A DNA stretch of 34,180 bases, from positions 1-34,180 of the forward strand of contig JAIOAT010000041.1 of assembly GCA_019873685.1 (NCBI GenBank), given 5' to 3'. The notes beneath the pieces were generated by a model. That model was not told the origin of the DNA. It searched no databases and saw only the letters and a program-made list of their open reading frames with translations. The first letter of the stretch is position 1. Each line of letters starts with the position of its first letter. Below are positions 15,373-22,948 of this stretch, one piece after another. This DNA is from Chloroflexota bacterium (lineage in GTDB: Bacteria; Chloroflexota; Anaerolineae; Aggregatilineales; Ch27). Both the position numbers and the translations under genes were made by a program.

Positions 15373-16677
15373 ATGAAGAACGCACACCTGCTGGAACTCA
15401 GGGGAGTCACCCAGAAGTATGGCCGGGGCGAACGGCGCTTTACCGCGGTCGAAAAGGTCAATCTGACCATCGATGAGGGCGAGTTTGTGGCTCTGCTCGG
15501 CCCCTCAGGGTGCGGCAAGAGCACCCTGCTGCGCATCATCACCGGCCTGAATCAGCCCACCGAAGGTCTGGTGATCTACCGCGGCCAGCCGTTGACCGGC
15601 GTCAACCCGCACGCGACAATCGTCTTCCAGACCTTCGCCCTGTTCCCCTGGCTGACCGTCCAGCAGAATGTCGAGGTAGCCCTCAAAGCGCGGGGGATGC
15701 CCGCGCAGCTGCGCACAGTGCGGGCGATCGAATTGCTGGATCTGGTCGGTCTGGATGGCTTCGAAACTGCCTTCCCGCGCGAGCTTTCCGGCGGGATGCG
15801 GCAGAAGGTCGGCTTTGCGCGGGCGATGGCCGTGGAGCCGGAACTGCTGTGCCTGGATGAAGCTTTCTCCGCACTGGATGTGCTCAGCGCCGAATCCCTG
15901 CGCGGCGAATTGCTGGAGTTGTGGACCAGCGGATCCATCCCGACCAAAGCGATCCTGATGGTCACCCATAATATTGAAGAAGCCGTACTGATGGCCGACC
16001 GGGTGGTGGTGATGGACAAACAGCCAGGCCGCGTCATCGCCGACCAGAAGATCACGCTGCCCCATCCCCGCCAGCGCAAGTCGCCCCAGTTCCTGGAACT
16101 GCTCGATCGGGTCTACGCGCAGCTGGCCGGGCAAACCCAGCCGGAGTACATCGAGCTGGGCAGCGCGCCGGGCGAAGCCGGGCGCACCCGCGCCCTGCCG
16201 GATGTGTCGGTGAGCGAGCTGGCCGGGCTGCTGGAATTCCTGGACGAGATGCCCGGCAACCGTACCGACGTGTACCGGCTGGAACAGGAACTGAACCTGG
16301 GCACGGATCCGGTGCTCGCGCTGACCGAGGCCGCCGAACTGCTGGGCTTTGCCACCATCGCCAAAGGCGATATTGCCCTGACGCCACTGGGCGAAACCTT
16401 TGCCGAAGCCAGCATCCTGGCCCGCAAGGAAATCCTGGCCACGCGCATCCGTCGTTTGCCCATGTTCAGGTGGCTGCTGGCCATGCTGGACGCCGCCGAT
16501 AAGGGGCAGCTTGACCGTGACGTTGTCCGGTTGGCGCTGGAACTGGAATTCTCGCCGGAGGAAGCCGCCCGTCAGGTTGACCTGGCGATTCAGTGGGGCC
16601 GTTACGCCGAACTGCTGGCCTACGACGACAACACCGAGACGATCTTCCGCGAACCCGCGGAGGTTGCCGCTGGCTAA
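15373..16677 (+). CDS. ABC transporter ATPase with C-terminal AAA-associated domain
   Basis: The 434-residue protein has a standard NitT/TauT-type ATPase domain: Walker A GPSGCGKST (43-51), Q-loop FQTFALFPW (about 85-93), signature LSGGMRQ (138-144), Walker B LLCLDEAF (158-165) and H-loop His199. The C-terminal part (about 265-425) matches the AAA-associated winged-helix-like domain (AAA_assoc_C) known from ATPases paired with fused permeases of this type. It would energise the permease encoded directly upstream. The substrate is unknown. Confidence 0.9.
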   Translation: MKNAHLLELRGVTQKYGRGERRFTAVEKVNLTIDEGEFVALLGPSGCGKSTLLRIITGLNQPTEGLVIYRGQPLTGVNPHATIVFQTFALFPWLTVQQNVEVALKARGMPAQLRTVRAIELLDLVGLDGFETAFPRELSGGMRQKVGFARAMAVEPELLCLDEAFSALDVLSAESLRGELLELWTSGSIPTKAILMVTHNIEEAVLMADRVVVMDKQPGRVIADQKITLPHPRQRKSPQFLELLDRVYAQLAGQTQPEYIELGSAPGEAGRTRALPDVSVSELAGLLEFLDEMPGNRTDVYRLEQELNLGTDPVLALTEAAELLGFATIAKGDIALTPLGETFAEASILARKEILATRIRRLPMFRWLLAMLDAADKGQLDRDVVRLALELEFSPEEAARQVDLAIQWGRYAELLAYDDNTETIFREPAEVAAG

Positions 16678-16688
16678 ACCTTCTGCTA

Positions 16689-16717
16689 TTGCGAAAAGGG
16701 GGAGAACTGGCGATAAT
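16689..16717 (+). promoter_or_regulatory. Probable promoter of the recombinase-like gene
   Basis: TTGCGA (16689-16694) and GATAAT (16712-16717) are 17 bp apart. A sequence one mismatch from the LexA-like box, GTACATTTGTTC (16725-16736), lies at the expected transcription start. Confidence 0.45.
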
Positions 16718-16758
16718 CAGCATGGTACATTTGTTCGCTTGCCGGAGGAACAATCCCC

Positions 16759-17706
16759 ATGACTGCCCGCCAGCTCCCCCTCCTGCCCACCTCAGACGGG
16801 CTGAATCCGCCCCTGACGCGGGAAAGCCCGTTGCACGAGGCCGTCACGCCCTTCCAGCAGTACCTGCGCCGCCAGGGCAAGACCCGCAACACCATCATCG
16901 CCTTCACCTCTGACCTCAACCTGCTTATGGAGTTCGCCGGGCGGGAGGCGCCGCTCAAGTCCCTGACGACCGATACGCTTAACCGCTTCCTGCACTGGAT
17001 CGAATACGGGCGCGGCATTCCCTGTAGCCAGAAGAGCTACGCCCGTCGGGTGACCACGCTCAAGGTGTTCTTCGGTTACCTGTACACCGTCGAGGTGCTC
17101 AACGCCAATCCGGCGGCGGCGCTTGTGCAGCGCTCCGGGAGCGCCCCGCTGCCGCATGTCCTGACCCCAGCCCAGATCGACGCTGTGCTGGAGGTCACCG
17201 GACGCCAGCGCTTTGCGGAAAAACCCGACGCCCGGCCTGATCTGCTCGTCCGCCTGCTGCTGGATACCGGCCTCAAGAAGGGTGAGGTGATGGCCCTCAC
17301 CCCCGCCGACATTGACCGGACGACTACCCCACCGATCGTCAAAGTGCGTCACGACTCACCGCGCAATCGCTACCGTGAGCGTGACATCCCGCTTGATCCG
17401 GAATGGCCGTCCCTGCTGGACGAGTACCTGGGACAGTACACGCCGAAGGAAGTCATCTTCGATTGCACCGCGCGCAACCTGGAATACGTGCTCAAGGACA
17501 TCGGCATCGCGGCGGGGATCACGGACTTTCTGCTGTCGTTTGTGGTGCTGCGCTGGACGAGCGCCCTGCAGGACTTGCGGCGCGGCATGGACCCCGACCT
17601 GCTGCGGGAAAAGCAGGGCCTCAGCCGCATCAGCTGGTACGAGACGTACGCCAAGCTTCAGGCGCTGCTGGCCCGACAGGCCAACCTGGACGCCGCGCCG
17701 GGGTAG
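16759..17706 (+). CDS. Tyrosine-recombinase-like protein with degenerate active site
   Basis: The 315-residue protein has the layout of XerC/D-type integrases: an N-terminal SAM-like core-binding domain (about 28-115, FQQYLRRQGKTRNTIIAF, KSYARRVTTLKVFFGYL) and a C-terminal catalytic domain (about 133-305). Arg265 and the likely nucleophile Tyr297 are kept. By alignment with XerD, the first catalytic Arg (TGLR) is Lys173 in LLLDTGLKKGEV, the His of HxLR is Val262 in FVVLRW, and the His of LGH is Leu288. The protein may bind DNA without recombining it. GGAGGA precedes the ATG. No attachment sites or mobile-element genes were seen nearby, so it is not clearly a phage or ICE integrase. Confidence 0.75.
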   Translation: MTARQLPLLPTSDGLNPPLTRESPLHEAVTPFQQYLRRQGKTRNTIIAFTSDLNLLMEFAGREAPLKSLTTDTLNRFLHWIEYGRGIPCSQKSYARRVTTLKVFFGYLYTVEVLNANPAAALVQRSGSAPLPHVLTPAQIDAVLEVTGRQRFAEKPDARPDLLVRLLLDTGLKKGEVMALTPADIDRTTTPPIVKVRHDSPRNRYRERDIPLDPEWPSLLDEYLGQYTPKEVIFDCTARNLEYVLKDIGIAAGITDFLLSFVVLRWTSALQDLRRGMDPDLLREKQGLSRISWYETYAKLQALLARQANLDAAPG

Positions 17707-17795
17707 CCCGCCCCGGCGCGCCCCTCCGCCGCCATCAACCCACCTGACGCTTGACACATGTCCCCTGGCCTCCCGGCCTGTGACGCGTCCGCCAG

Positions 17796-17824
17796 TTGCC
17801 CCTCTAGAACATTTGTGCTATTCT
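17796..17824 (+). promoter_or_regulatory. Possible promoter of the DUF3795 gene
   Basis: TTGCCC (17796-17801) and TATTCT (17819-17824) have a 17 bp spacer. GAACATTTGTGC (17807-17818), one mismatch from the LexA-like box, fills that spacer. A second -10-like hexamer, TATAGT, is at 17826-17831. Confidence 0.4.
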
Positions 17825-17863
17825 ATATAGTGATCGTCCGTCCGATTCTGCGGAGAAAAAGCG

Positions 17864-18223
17864 ATGATTGACGCAATGGAGGCTTACTGCGGACGGGATT
17901 GTTCCGCGTGCCCGGCCTATGCGGCCACACAGGCTGGAGATGAAATGCGCCTGCAAGCGCTGGCTCAGGACTGGTACGGGGAAGCTGAGGCCGCCCTGAC
18001 CCGCTGCGAGGGCTGCCAGGCAGCCAGCAACAGGCAACTCAACCGCTGGTGCCGTTCATGCCCGGTGCGCGCCTGCGCCCGCATGATGGGCATCCAGAGC
18101 TGCGCGCTCTGCATCGACTACCCGGATTGCCGCCACCTCCGGGCCGTGTTCGCCCGTGCGCCGGAGGCCAGGATCCGCCTGGAGGCGCTCCGGGCTATGC
18201 TGCGCTCAGAGCATACGGGGTAG
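17864..18223 (+). CDS. DUF3795 cysteine-rich protein
   Basis: The 119-residue protein has the DUF3795 pattern of paired cysteines: YCGRDCSACPAY near the N-terminus, RCEGCQA in the middle, WCRSCPVRACA, and SCALCIDYPDC near the C-terminus. This suggests a metal- or Fe-S-binding small protein; the function of the family is unknown. The ATG at 17864 has GGAG upstream; an ATG at 17876 is an alternative. The stop codon is the beginning of a palindromic repeat that could act as a terminator. Confidence 0.8.
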   Translation: MIDAMEAYCGRDCSACPAYAATQAGDEMRLQALAQDWYGEAEAALTRCEGCQAASNRQLNRWCRSCPVRACARMMGIQSCALCIDYPDCRHLRAVFARAPEARIRLEALRAMLRSEHTG

Positions 18224-18243
18224 GGGCGCAGCATACTGCGCCT
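18222..18243. repeat. Palindromic intergenic repeat, copy 1
   Basis: GGCGCAG (18225-18231) and CTGCGCC (18236-18242) form a 7 bp stem with loop CATA. The element starts inside the stop codon of the DUF3795 gene and closely resembles the copy at 22909-22932. A TATAAT follows three bases later. Confidence 0.65.
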
Positions 18244-18245
18244 GG

Positions 18246-18251
18246 TATAAT
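18246..18251 (+). promoter_or_regulatory. -10 element before the methyltransferase gene
   Basis: A perfect TATAAT in the context GGTATAATCAGGGC, like the TATAAT before tsaE. No clear -35 is visible at 16-18 bp. The ATG of the next gene is at 18338. Confidence 0.4.
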
Positions 18252-18337
18252 CAGGGCCGGGCGGGTTATCGGTCCCGTATCCTGTTACCGGTTCTCCGCG
18301 GCGGCGTGATTACCGACGCCGGGCGCAAGGGAATGCT

Positions 18338-19231
18338 ATGACTGCCGAATCTCCTGAGGCACGGCGTGACTCTGTTCGCCGCGCCTATGCCACCGACGAA
18401 AAGCTGGAAGTGCGCCGCCGCACGCATGAGCAGTATACCGTGCCCCGGATCGACTTCGCGCAGTGGGTGCTGGATTGCATTGCCTGGCGCGGCGATGAGC
18501 GCGTGCTCGACCTGGGGGCGGGTACGGGGAGCTATTTTGCTCCCGTCCGCGCGCGCATCCCGGCGGGGCAGCTGGTCGCCGGCGATCTGTCGCTGGGCAT
18601 GATCCGCCGCCAGCAGGCCGACATTGCTTCTCGCGGGGCGCTGCTGGTCAACCTGGATGCGCAGGCGTTGCCTTTTCCGGCGGCGAGCTTTGATGTGGTG
18701 CTGGCCAATCACGTGCTCTACCATCTGCCTGACCCTGAGGTCGCTCTGAGCGAGATCCAGCGCGTGCTGAAGCCGGAGGGGCAGCTCCTGGCGGCGACCA
18801 ATAGCACGCACAATATGCCGGAGCTTGGCACGCTCTGCCGCCGCGCCCTGCTGCTCCTGACGGATTTCAGCAGCGATGCGGGTGTACTGGCGGGCGCGCC
18901 GGACAACTTCTCGCTGGAAAACGGCCAGCGAATCTTGAGCCGTCATTTCTATGCAGTGGCCCGCTATGACCTGCCATCGACGCTGGTGTTTCCTGAACCG
19001 GAGCCGGTGCTGGCTTACCTGGAGAGCATGCGCGACCTGCAGGAGCCGTCATTGCCGGAGGGTATTGCCTGGGACGATTTCATGGGCGTGATGCGTGAGC
19101 AGGTCACCCGCCTGATCGCCCATACGGGTAAGATGATCGTCCACAAGCTGTCCGGCGCACTGGTAGCAACGCAGGAAGGCGGCTTCATTGCCGAGTACGT
19201 CCACCTGCTGCGGGCCGGAAATCCGGTGTAA
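18338..19231 (+). CDS. Class I SAM-dependent methyltransferase
   Basis: The 297-residue protein has motif I VLDLGAGTGSYF (about 56-67), the acidic loop VAGDLSLGMI, LPFPAASFDVVLANHVLYHL (motif II region) and IQRVLKPEGQLLAATNS, as in the methyltransferase 11/25 groups. The C-terminal third (FYAVARYDLPS, VLAYLESMRDLQEPSLPEG) resembles small-molecule methyltransferases but does not fix a substrate. AAGGGA precedes the ATG. It is the first gene after a TATAAT at 18246 and is followed by the SDR-like gene. Confidence 0.82.
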   Translation: MTAESPEARRDSVRRAYATDEKLEVRRRTHEQYTVPRIDFAQWVLDCIAWRGDERVLDLGAGTGSYFAPVRARIPAGQLVAGDLSLGMIRRQQADIASRGALLVNLDAQALPFPAASFDVVLANHVLYHLPDPEVALSEIQRVLKPEGQLLAATNSTHNMPELGTLCRRALLLLTDFSSDAGVLAGAPDNFSLENGQRILSRHFYAVARYDLPSTLVFPEPEPVLAYLESMRDLQEPSLPEGIAWDDFMGVMREQVTRLIAHTGKMIVHKLSGALVATQEGGFIAEYVHLLRAGNPV

Positions 19232-19282
19232 GGGGCGGATTTGCGGAGGAGCGCGGACAATCAGACGATGTAGAGAGCGACT

Positions 19283-20065
19283 ATGCGCATGCTGGGGTTG
19301 TTGATCGGCGCTGTACTGGGCTGGCGGGCGCTTCGGCTTGCCGCCCGCCAGGCCGTTGTACCATTGCGGGGCCGTGCGGTGATCATCAGCGGCGCGGACA
19401 CCGCCCTCCGGCGGGCCATGGCCGCGGCTTTCGCTGCCAGCGGGGCGCGGGTGCTGGTCGCGGAACCGGACGCGCCGCCGGAACAGGTGGTGCGGGAGGC
19501 GCTGGCGCGCTTCCGGAGGCTGGATGTGCTGGTCAATATTGCCGGACGCGGCCCCGGTGGGCTGGCAGTTGACGTGAATGCAGCGGCGCTGCGAGCGACG
19601 GCGGAGGCTGGCCTTTACCGCACCGCCCGCCTGACGCAGGAAAGCCTGCCCGTGCTGATCCGCCAGGGGCGCGGGCACATTGTCAACGTAGGCAGCGTGG
19701 CGGGCAGCTTCCCCGTGCCGGGGCTGGCTATCGCCAGCGGGCTGGGCGCGGGGATGGCCGTTTACACCGACGCTCTGCGCCGCGAGGTGGATGATCGCGG
19801 TGTTCGTGTCTCGCTGGTGCTGGCGGGGGAGGATGGCGCGCCCGGCAATCTGGCTGACCCCGCGCCGGAGGCCGTGGCCAGGGCTGCTGTCGAGGCGGTG
19901 CGCTACGGGCGACGGACGGTTGTCGCCGGTGGCGGGGCGAGGGAGGCGCGGCTGGCGGCGGCGCAGTGGCTGGAGCGGCTGGCCCCGGGGTTGGCTGACC
20001 TGTACTGGCGCTGGACGCTCACGCCGGAGGTCATCGCCCGGCTGGATGACCGGCTAAGGGGCTGA
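19283..20065 (+). CDS. SDR-like protein lacking cofactor and catalytic motifs
   Basis: The 260-residue protein shows a short-chain dehydrogenase fold: SGADTALRRAMAAAF at the cofactor position (about 36-50), DVLVNIAGRG (81-90), IVNVGSVAG with Ser138, and TDALRREV. However, the TGxxxGxG motif has lost its glycines. At the catalytic YxxxK position the aligned residues are Ala151 and Gly155. A hydrophobic segment at the N-terminus (about 3-14) may anchor it in the membrane. It is probably not a functional oxidoreductase. The ATG at 19283 has only a weak AGAG upstream and an ATG two codons later is possible. The last 12 bp overlap the convergent lipoprotein gene. Confidence 0.72.
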   Translation: MRMLGLLIGAVLGWRALRLAARQAVVPLRGRAVIISGADTALRRAMAAAFAASGARVLVAEPDAPPEQVVREALARFRRLDVLVNIAGRGPGGLAVDVNAAALRATAEAGLYRTARLTQESLPVLIRQGRGHIVNVGSVAGSFPVPGLAIASGLGAGMAVYTDALRREVDDRGVRVSLVLAGEDGAPGNLADPAPEAVARAAVEAVRYGRRTVVAGGGAREARLAAAQWLERLAPGLADLYWRWTLTPEVIARLDDRLRG

Positions 20066-20917
20066 TCGGGTGGGCGGCGGCGGTTCGCCCACGATGACGA
20101 TCCTGAAGCCGCGCGAAGGCCCCCACGCATTGGGCGTATGCCGGGCGCGATAGGTGGCCCGCAGGCGATCCGCCGATTCTCCCCAGGCCCCGCCGCGCAG
20201 GACGCGGAGCTGGCCCTCCCCCGGCCCTTTCGGGTCAATTTCACCATCGTCATAATCCACATAGGATCGGGCGCCGAACCAGTCGCTTGTCCATTCCCAG
20301 ACGTTGCCGCCCATGTCCAGCGCACCGACCCACGAGGCCCCTGCCGGGCGCTGATTGGGGCCAACGGCCTGGGTCTGCCCGGCGCAGTCGGCGTAGTTGA
20401 CCCGCCCGCAGTCCGGCTCGGCGAAGCCCCAGGGGTAAGGATAGCCCTGCGGCCCACGGGCGGCGTATTCCCACTGGGCTTCGGTTGGCAGCGTACCGCC
20501 ACGCCAGGCCGCATAGGCTGCCGCCTGCTCCCAGGTCACGTTGACTACCGGATGATCAGCCAGGGCGGGATTATCGAACAGGGCCGGATCGGCGGGCAGG
20601 GTGCAGGCTTCGGCTTCCACACAGGCTGCGTACTGGGCGTTGGTGACTTCGGTCTGGCCGATCCAGAAGGCGGTCAGACAGACCCGCCGCGCCGGGGATT
20701 CTTCGGTGGGGCCATCATTGCGACCCATGACGAAGCACCCCGCTGGCACCCGGACCATCGGCAGGCCAGCGAAGTCGGCATATTGCGGCGCCCAGTCAGC
20801 ATTGCGCGTCCCGGCGGCGATGAACGTTGGCGCCTGCTGGCAACTCGCCAGGGTGATCAGCAGAAGCAGCCCGACTCCGCGTAGCGCGCCTAGCCGGAAT
20901 CTCTGTATAGCCTGCAT
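20054..20917 (-). CDS. Formylglycine-generating-enzyme-like (SUMF1) lipoprotein
   Basis: The 287-residue protein starts with a lipoprotein signal peptide (lipobox LAS-Cys26) and then carries an FGE-sulfatase domain: VPAGCFVMGRNDG, WIGQTEVTNAQYAAC, HPVVNVTWEQAAAYAAW, LPTEAQWEYAARG, DMGGNVWEWTSDW, RVLRGGAW and a C-terminal GFRIV. The copper-binding cysteine pair of true formylglycine-generating enzymes, expected near ATYRARHTP, is absent, so it is likely a non-catalytic binding or structural member. GGAGGGG lies upstream of the ATG. Acidic DYDDGEIDPKG probably corresponds to a calcium site (inference). TACAAT on the minus strand at 20961-20966 could be the -10. Confidence 0.86.
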   Translation of the reverse strand: MQAIQRFRLGALRGVGLLLLITLASCQQAPTFIAAGTRNADWAPQYADFAGLPMVRVPAGCFVMGRNDGPTEESPARRVCLTAFWIGQTEVTNAQYAACVEAEACTLPADPALFDNPALADHPVVNVTWEQAAAYAAWRGGTLPTEAQWEYAARGPQGYPYPWGFAEPDCGRVNYADCAGQTQAVGPNQRPAGASWVGALDMGGNVWEWTSDWFGARSYVDYDDGEIDPKGPGEGQLRVLRGGAWGESADRLRATYRARHTPNAWGPSRGFRIVIVGEPPPPTRSAP

Positions 20918-21054
20918 CGCGCCCCTCCTGCATAGGGTTGACCTCTATTTTCTAGCAGGCATTGTAGTGGCGAAACGCTTCCGGCAACAAGTCGCCGCGC
21001 GGCAATACTCCGCTTTGGCACCAGTACGGGAGTCGCGCCGAAACCATCCGGCGG

Positions 21055-21060
21055 TACAAT
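21055..21060 (+). promoter_or_regulatory. -10-like element before the ferredoxin gene
   Basis: TACAAT in the context GGTACAATACGG, 47 bp before the ATG at 21107. No convincing -35 was found. Confidence 0.3.
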
Positions 21061-21106
21061 ACGGAACAAGTTATCACTCCAGCTGCTCACCCAGGGAGGA
21101 CGGGCC

Positions 21107-22057
21107 ATGCTGCAGGTGGCGGGTTACGCCGCGATCGTCATTGTTGCCGCTGTGGTTGCGCTGTGGCTGTTCGGGGAGCGGGGCCGCCTGTTGCGCCCCT
21201 CCACGCGGGCGTACCTGCAGGCCCTCGGCGGCTGGCGGCGGATCTTTAGCAAGCGGTTCTGGGAAGGCTACGCCTATATGCGCTGGTCGGAGCAGTACAT
21301 CAACTGGTCGCGGCGCTGGCTCTTCCCCCGTGTGCGGGATGCCGGGCCAGCGAATCCGCTGTGGGCGACAGTCTACCACGGCAAGGTCATACCGGTTGAG
21401 GCCGCCAAAGCGTTGATCAGCGTCGAGCAGCCCGTCCCGTTGCAGCCGCTGGAGCAGATCGTCCCCTACACCACGGCGCGGGATATCGTCCTCAGCGGCC
21501 CGCCGGAGGTTGCCGTCTACGAGTGCCCATGCCGCGCCGGGGTGGAGAATCCCTGCCAGCCGACGCAGGTATGTATGGTGGTCGGCCAGCCGTTTGTCGA
21601 CTTCGTCCTGGAGCACAACCCGGCCAGCAGCCGCCGGATCACGACCGCCGAGGCGCTGGCCCTGCTGGATGCCGAGCACGCCCGCGGTCACATCCATGCT
21701 GCCTACTTCAAAGATGTCATGCTGGAACGCTTCTATGCCATCTGCAATTGCTGCTCGTGCTGCTGCGGCGGCATCCAGGCCATGCGCGAGCGCGGCGTGC
21801 CGATGGTCATCCCCTCCGGCTATGTCGCCCGCGTCAACACCGAAGCCTGCCTGGGCTGTGGCATCTGTGAGGCCAGCTGCCCCTTCGACGCCATCGTCGT
21901 CAACGCCCATGCCGAAGTCAACTGGTCCGCGTGCATGGGTTGCGGCGTTTGCGAAGGGAAGTGCCCGGAAGGCGCGATCGCGCTTGTCCTGGATGCGGGC
22001 AAGGGCCAGCCGCTGGACGTTCGCCGCCTGCGCCGGGAGGCCGGGCAATCCGCATGA
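21107..22057 (+). CDS. Membrane-anchored 2x[4Fe-4S] ferredoxin-like protein
   Basis: The 316-residue protein has an N-terminal membrane segment (about 4-21), a central cysteine-rich region, and a C-terminal bacterial ferredoxin domain with two CxxCxxCxxxCP motifs (C248, C251, C254, C258 and C276, C279, C282, C286). The central part has C140, C142, C150 and C156, then a very dense cluster CNCCSCCC (213-220). The cysteine pattern points to several Fe-S clusters; the function is unknown. AGGGAGG precedes the ATG. The arginase-family gene follows after 42 bp. Confidence 0.8.
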   Translation: MLQVAGYAAIVIVAAVVALWLFGERGRLLRPSTRAYLQALGGWRRIFSKRFWEGYAYMRWSEQYINWSRRWLFPRVRDAGPANPLWATVYHGKVIPVEAAKALISVEQPVPLQPLEQIVPYTTARDIVLSGPPEVAVYECPCRAGVENPCQPTQVCMVVGQPFVDFVLEHNPASSRRITTAEALALLDAEHARGHIHAAYFKDVMLERFYAICNCCSCCCGGIQAMRERGVPMVIPSGYVARVNTEACLGCGICEASCPFDAIVVNAHAEVNWSACMGCGVCEGKCPEGAIALVLDAGKGQPLDVRRLRREAGQSA

Positions 22058-22099
22058 GGCCAGATAGTTGTCATCGTTGCTAGCAAAGGAGTAACCACT

Positions 22100-22903
22100 A
22101 TGGCCGACTATGTCTGCATCGGGGTACCGCATTTTATCGGCAAGCTGGTAGCGGGTCGTACGGAAGTCGACCAGGTCAAAGCCAGCGGGTTCGCGGCGGA
22201 AATCGGCGCGCCCTGGGTGGATGTGACTCCGGATTTCAGCCCTGACCTCGATCCGGTTGCCGCTGTCAACCGCGCTCTGGCGGAGGCGGTCAGCGCCCAT
22301 GCCGGGCGCATACCGTTGATCTTCGCCGCTGACTGTGTCAGTTGCCTGGGAGCGATGAAGGGCCTGGAGCGTCACACGCCGGCGATCGTCTGGTTCGACG
22401 CACACGGCGACTTCAATACGCCGCAGACTACGCCGAGCGGCTTCCTGGGCGGGATGCCGCTGGCCATGCTGGTGGGGCGCGGCGATCTGCAGCTGCTGCA
22501 GGCGCTCGATCTGCAGCCTGTCGCCGAGCAGGACGTCATCCTGACCGACGCACGTGATCTTGACCCGCTGGAGAGCATTGCCCTGCGTGGCAGCCGGGTC
22601 AGGCATCTGCTGAAGGTCAGGGAGCTGCTGACGGCTCCCCTGCCGGTGAGGCCGCTGTATGTGCATCTGGATACGGATGTGATTGATCCGGCGGAGATGC
22701 CCGGCCTGGGTTATCCGGCTCCGGCTGGCCCGTCAGCGGAGACGGTGGAGGCGGCGCTGCGCCGGGTGGCCCGCGACGGCCAGCCGGTCGGAATCCTGTT
22801 CAGCCTGTGGAACGCGACGCTGACCGATGATCCGCGCCCGCTGGCGACGACCCTGCGCCTGGCGCGGGCCTTTGTGGACGAGGTCGATCGCCGGGCGGGG
22901 TAG
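22100..22903 (+). CDS. Arginase/agmatinase (ureohydrolase) family protein
   Basis: The 267-residue protein has the ureohydrolase metal-site blocks WFDAHGDFNT (Asp100, His102, Asp104) and HLDTDVIDP (Asp191, Asp193). The first canonical block, GGDHS, is AADCVS here: Asp78 is kept but the Mn-binding His is Cys79. Enzymes of this family hydrolyse arginine, agmatine, formiminoglutamate or guanidine-type substrates. The altered first block means the substrate and even activity are open. AAAGGAG lies upstream of the ATG. The stop TAG opens a palindromic repeat. Confidence 0.8.
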   Translation: MADYVCIGVPHFIGKLVAGRTEVDQVKASGFAAEIGAPWVDVTPDFSPDLDPVAAVNRALAEAVSAHAGRIPLIFAADCVSCLGAMKGLERHTPAIVWFDAHGDFNTPQTTPSGFLGGMPLAMLVGRGDLQLLQALDLQPVAEQDVILTDARDLDPLESIALRGSRVRHLLKVRELLTAPLPVRPLYVHLDTDVIDPAEMPGLGYPAPAGPSAETVEAALRRVARDGQPVGILFSLWNATLTDDPRPLATTLRLARAFVDEVDRRAG

Positions 22904-22939
22904 GGCCTAGGGGCGCAGCATGCTGCGCCCCTGTCCTAC
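22900..22939. repeat. Palindromic intergenic repeat, copy 2; likely bidirectional terminator
   Basis: A perfect 24 nt palindrome (22909-22932, arms AGGGGCGCAGCA and TGCTGCGCCCCT) is flanked by an outer pair GTAGG/CCTAC (22900-22904 and 22935-22939). It lies between two convergent genes. The core is shared with the element at 18222-18243. Confidence 0.7.
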
Positions 22940-22948
22940 CTTCTGCAC

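Noticed and set aside
16759-17706. Phage or integrative element marked by the recombinase
   Set aside because: There are no neighbouring phage or conjugation genes, no tRNA, no direct repeats seen, and the catalytic residues are degenerate.
17751-17756. TTGACA downstream of the recombinase gene as a promoter
   Set aside because: The sequence at the -10 distance is GC-rich with no similarity to TATAAT.
21074-22666. 530-residue antisense frame opposite the ferredoxin and arginase genes
   Set aside because: High GC keeps antisense frames open. The opposite strand has clear ferredoxin and ureohydrolase motifs; this one has no family pattern.
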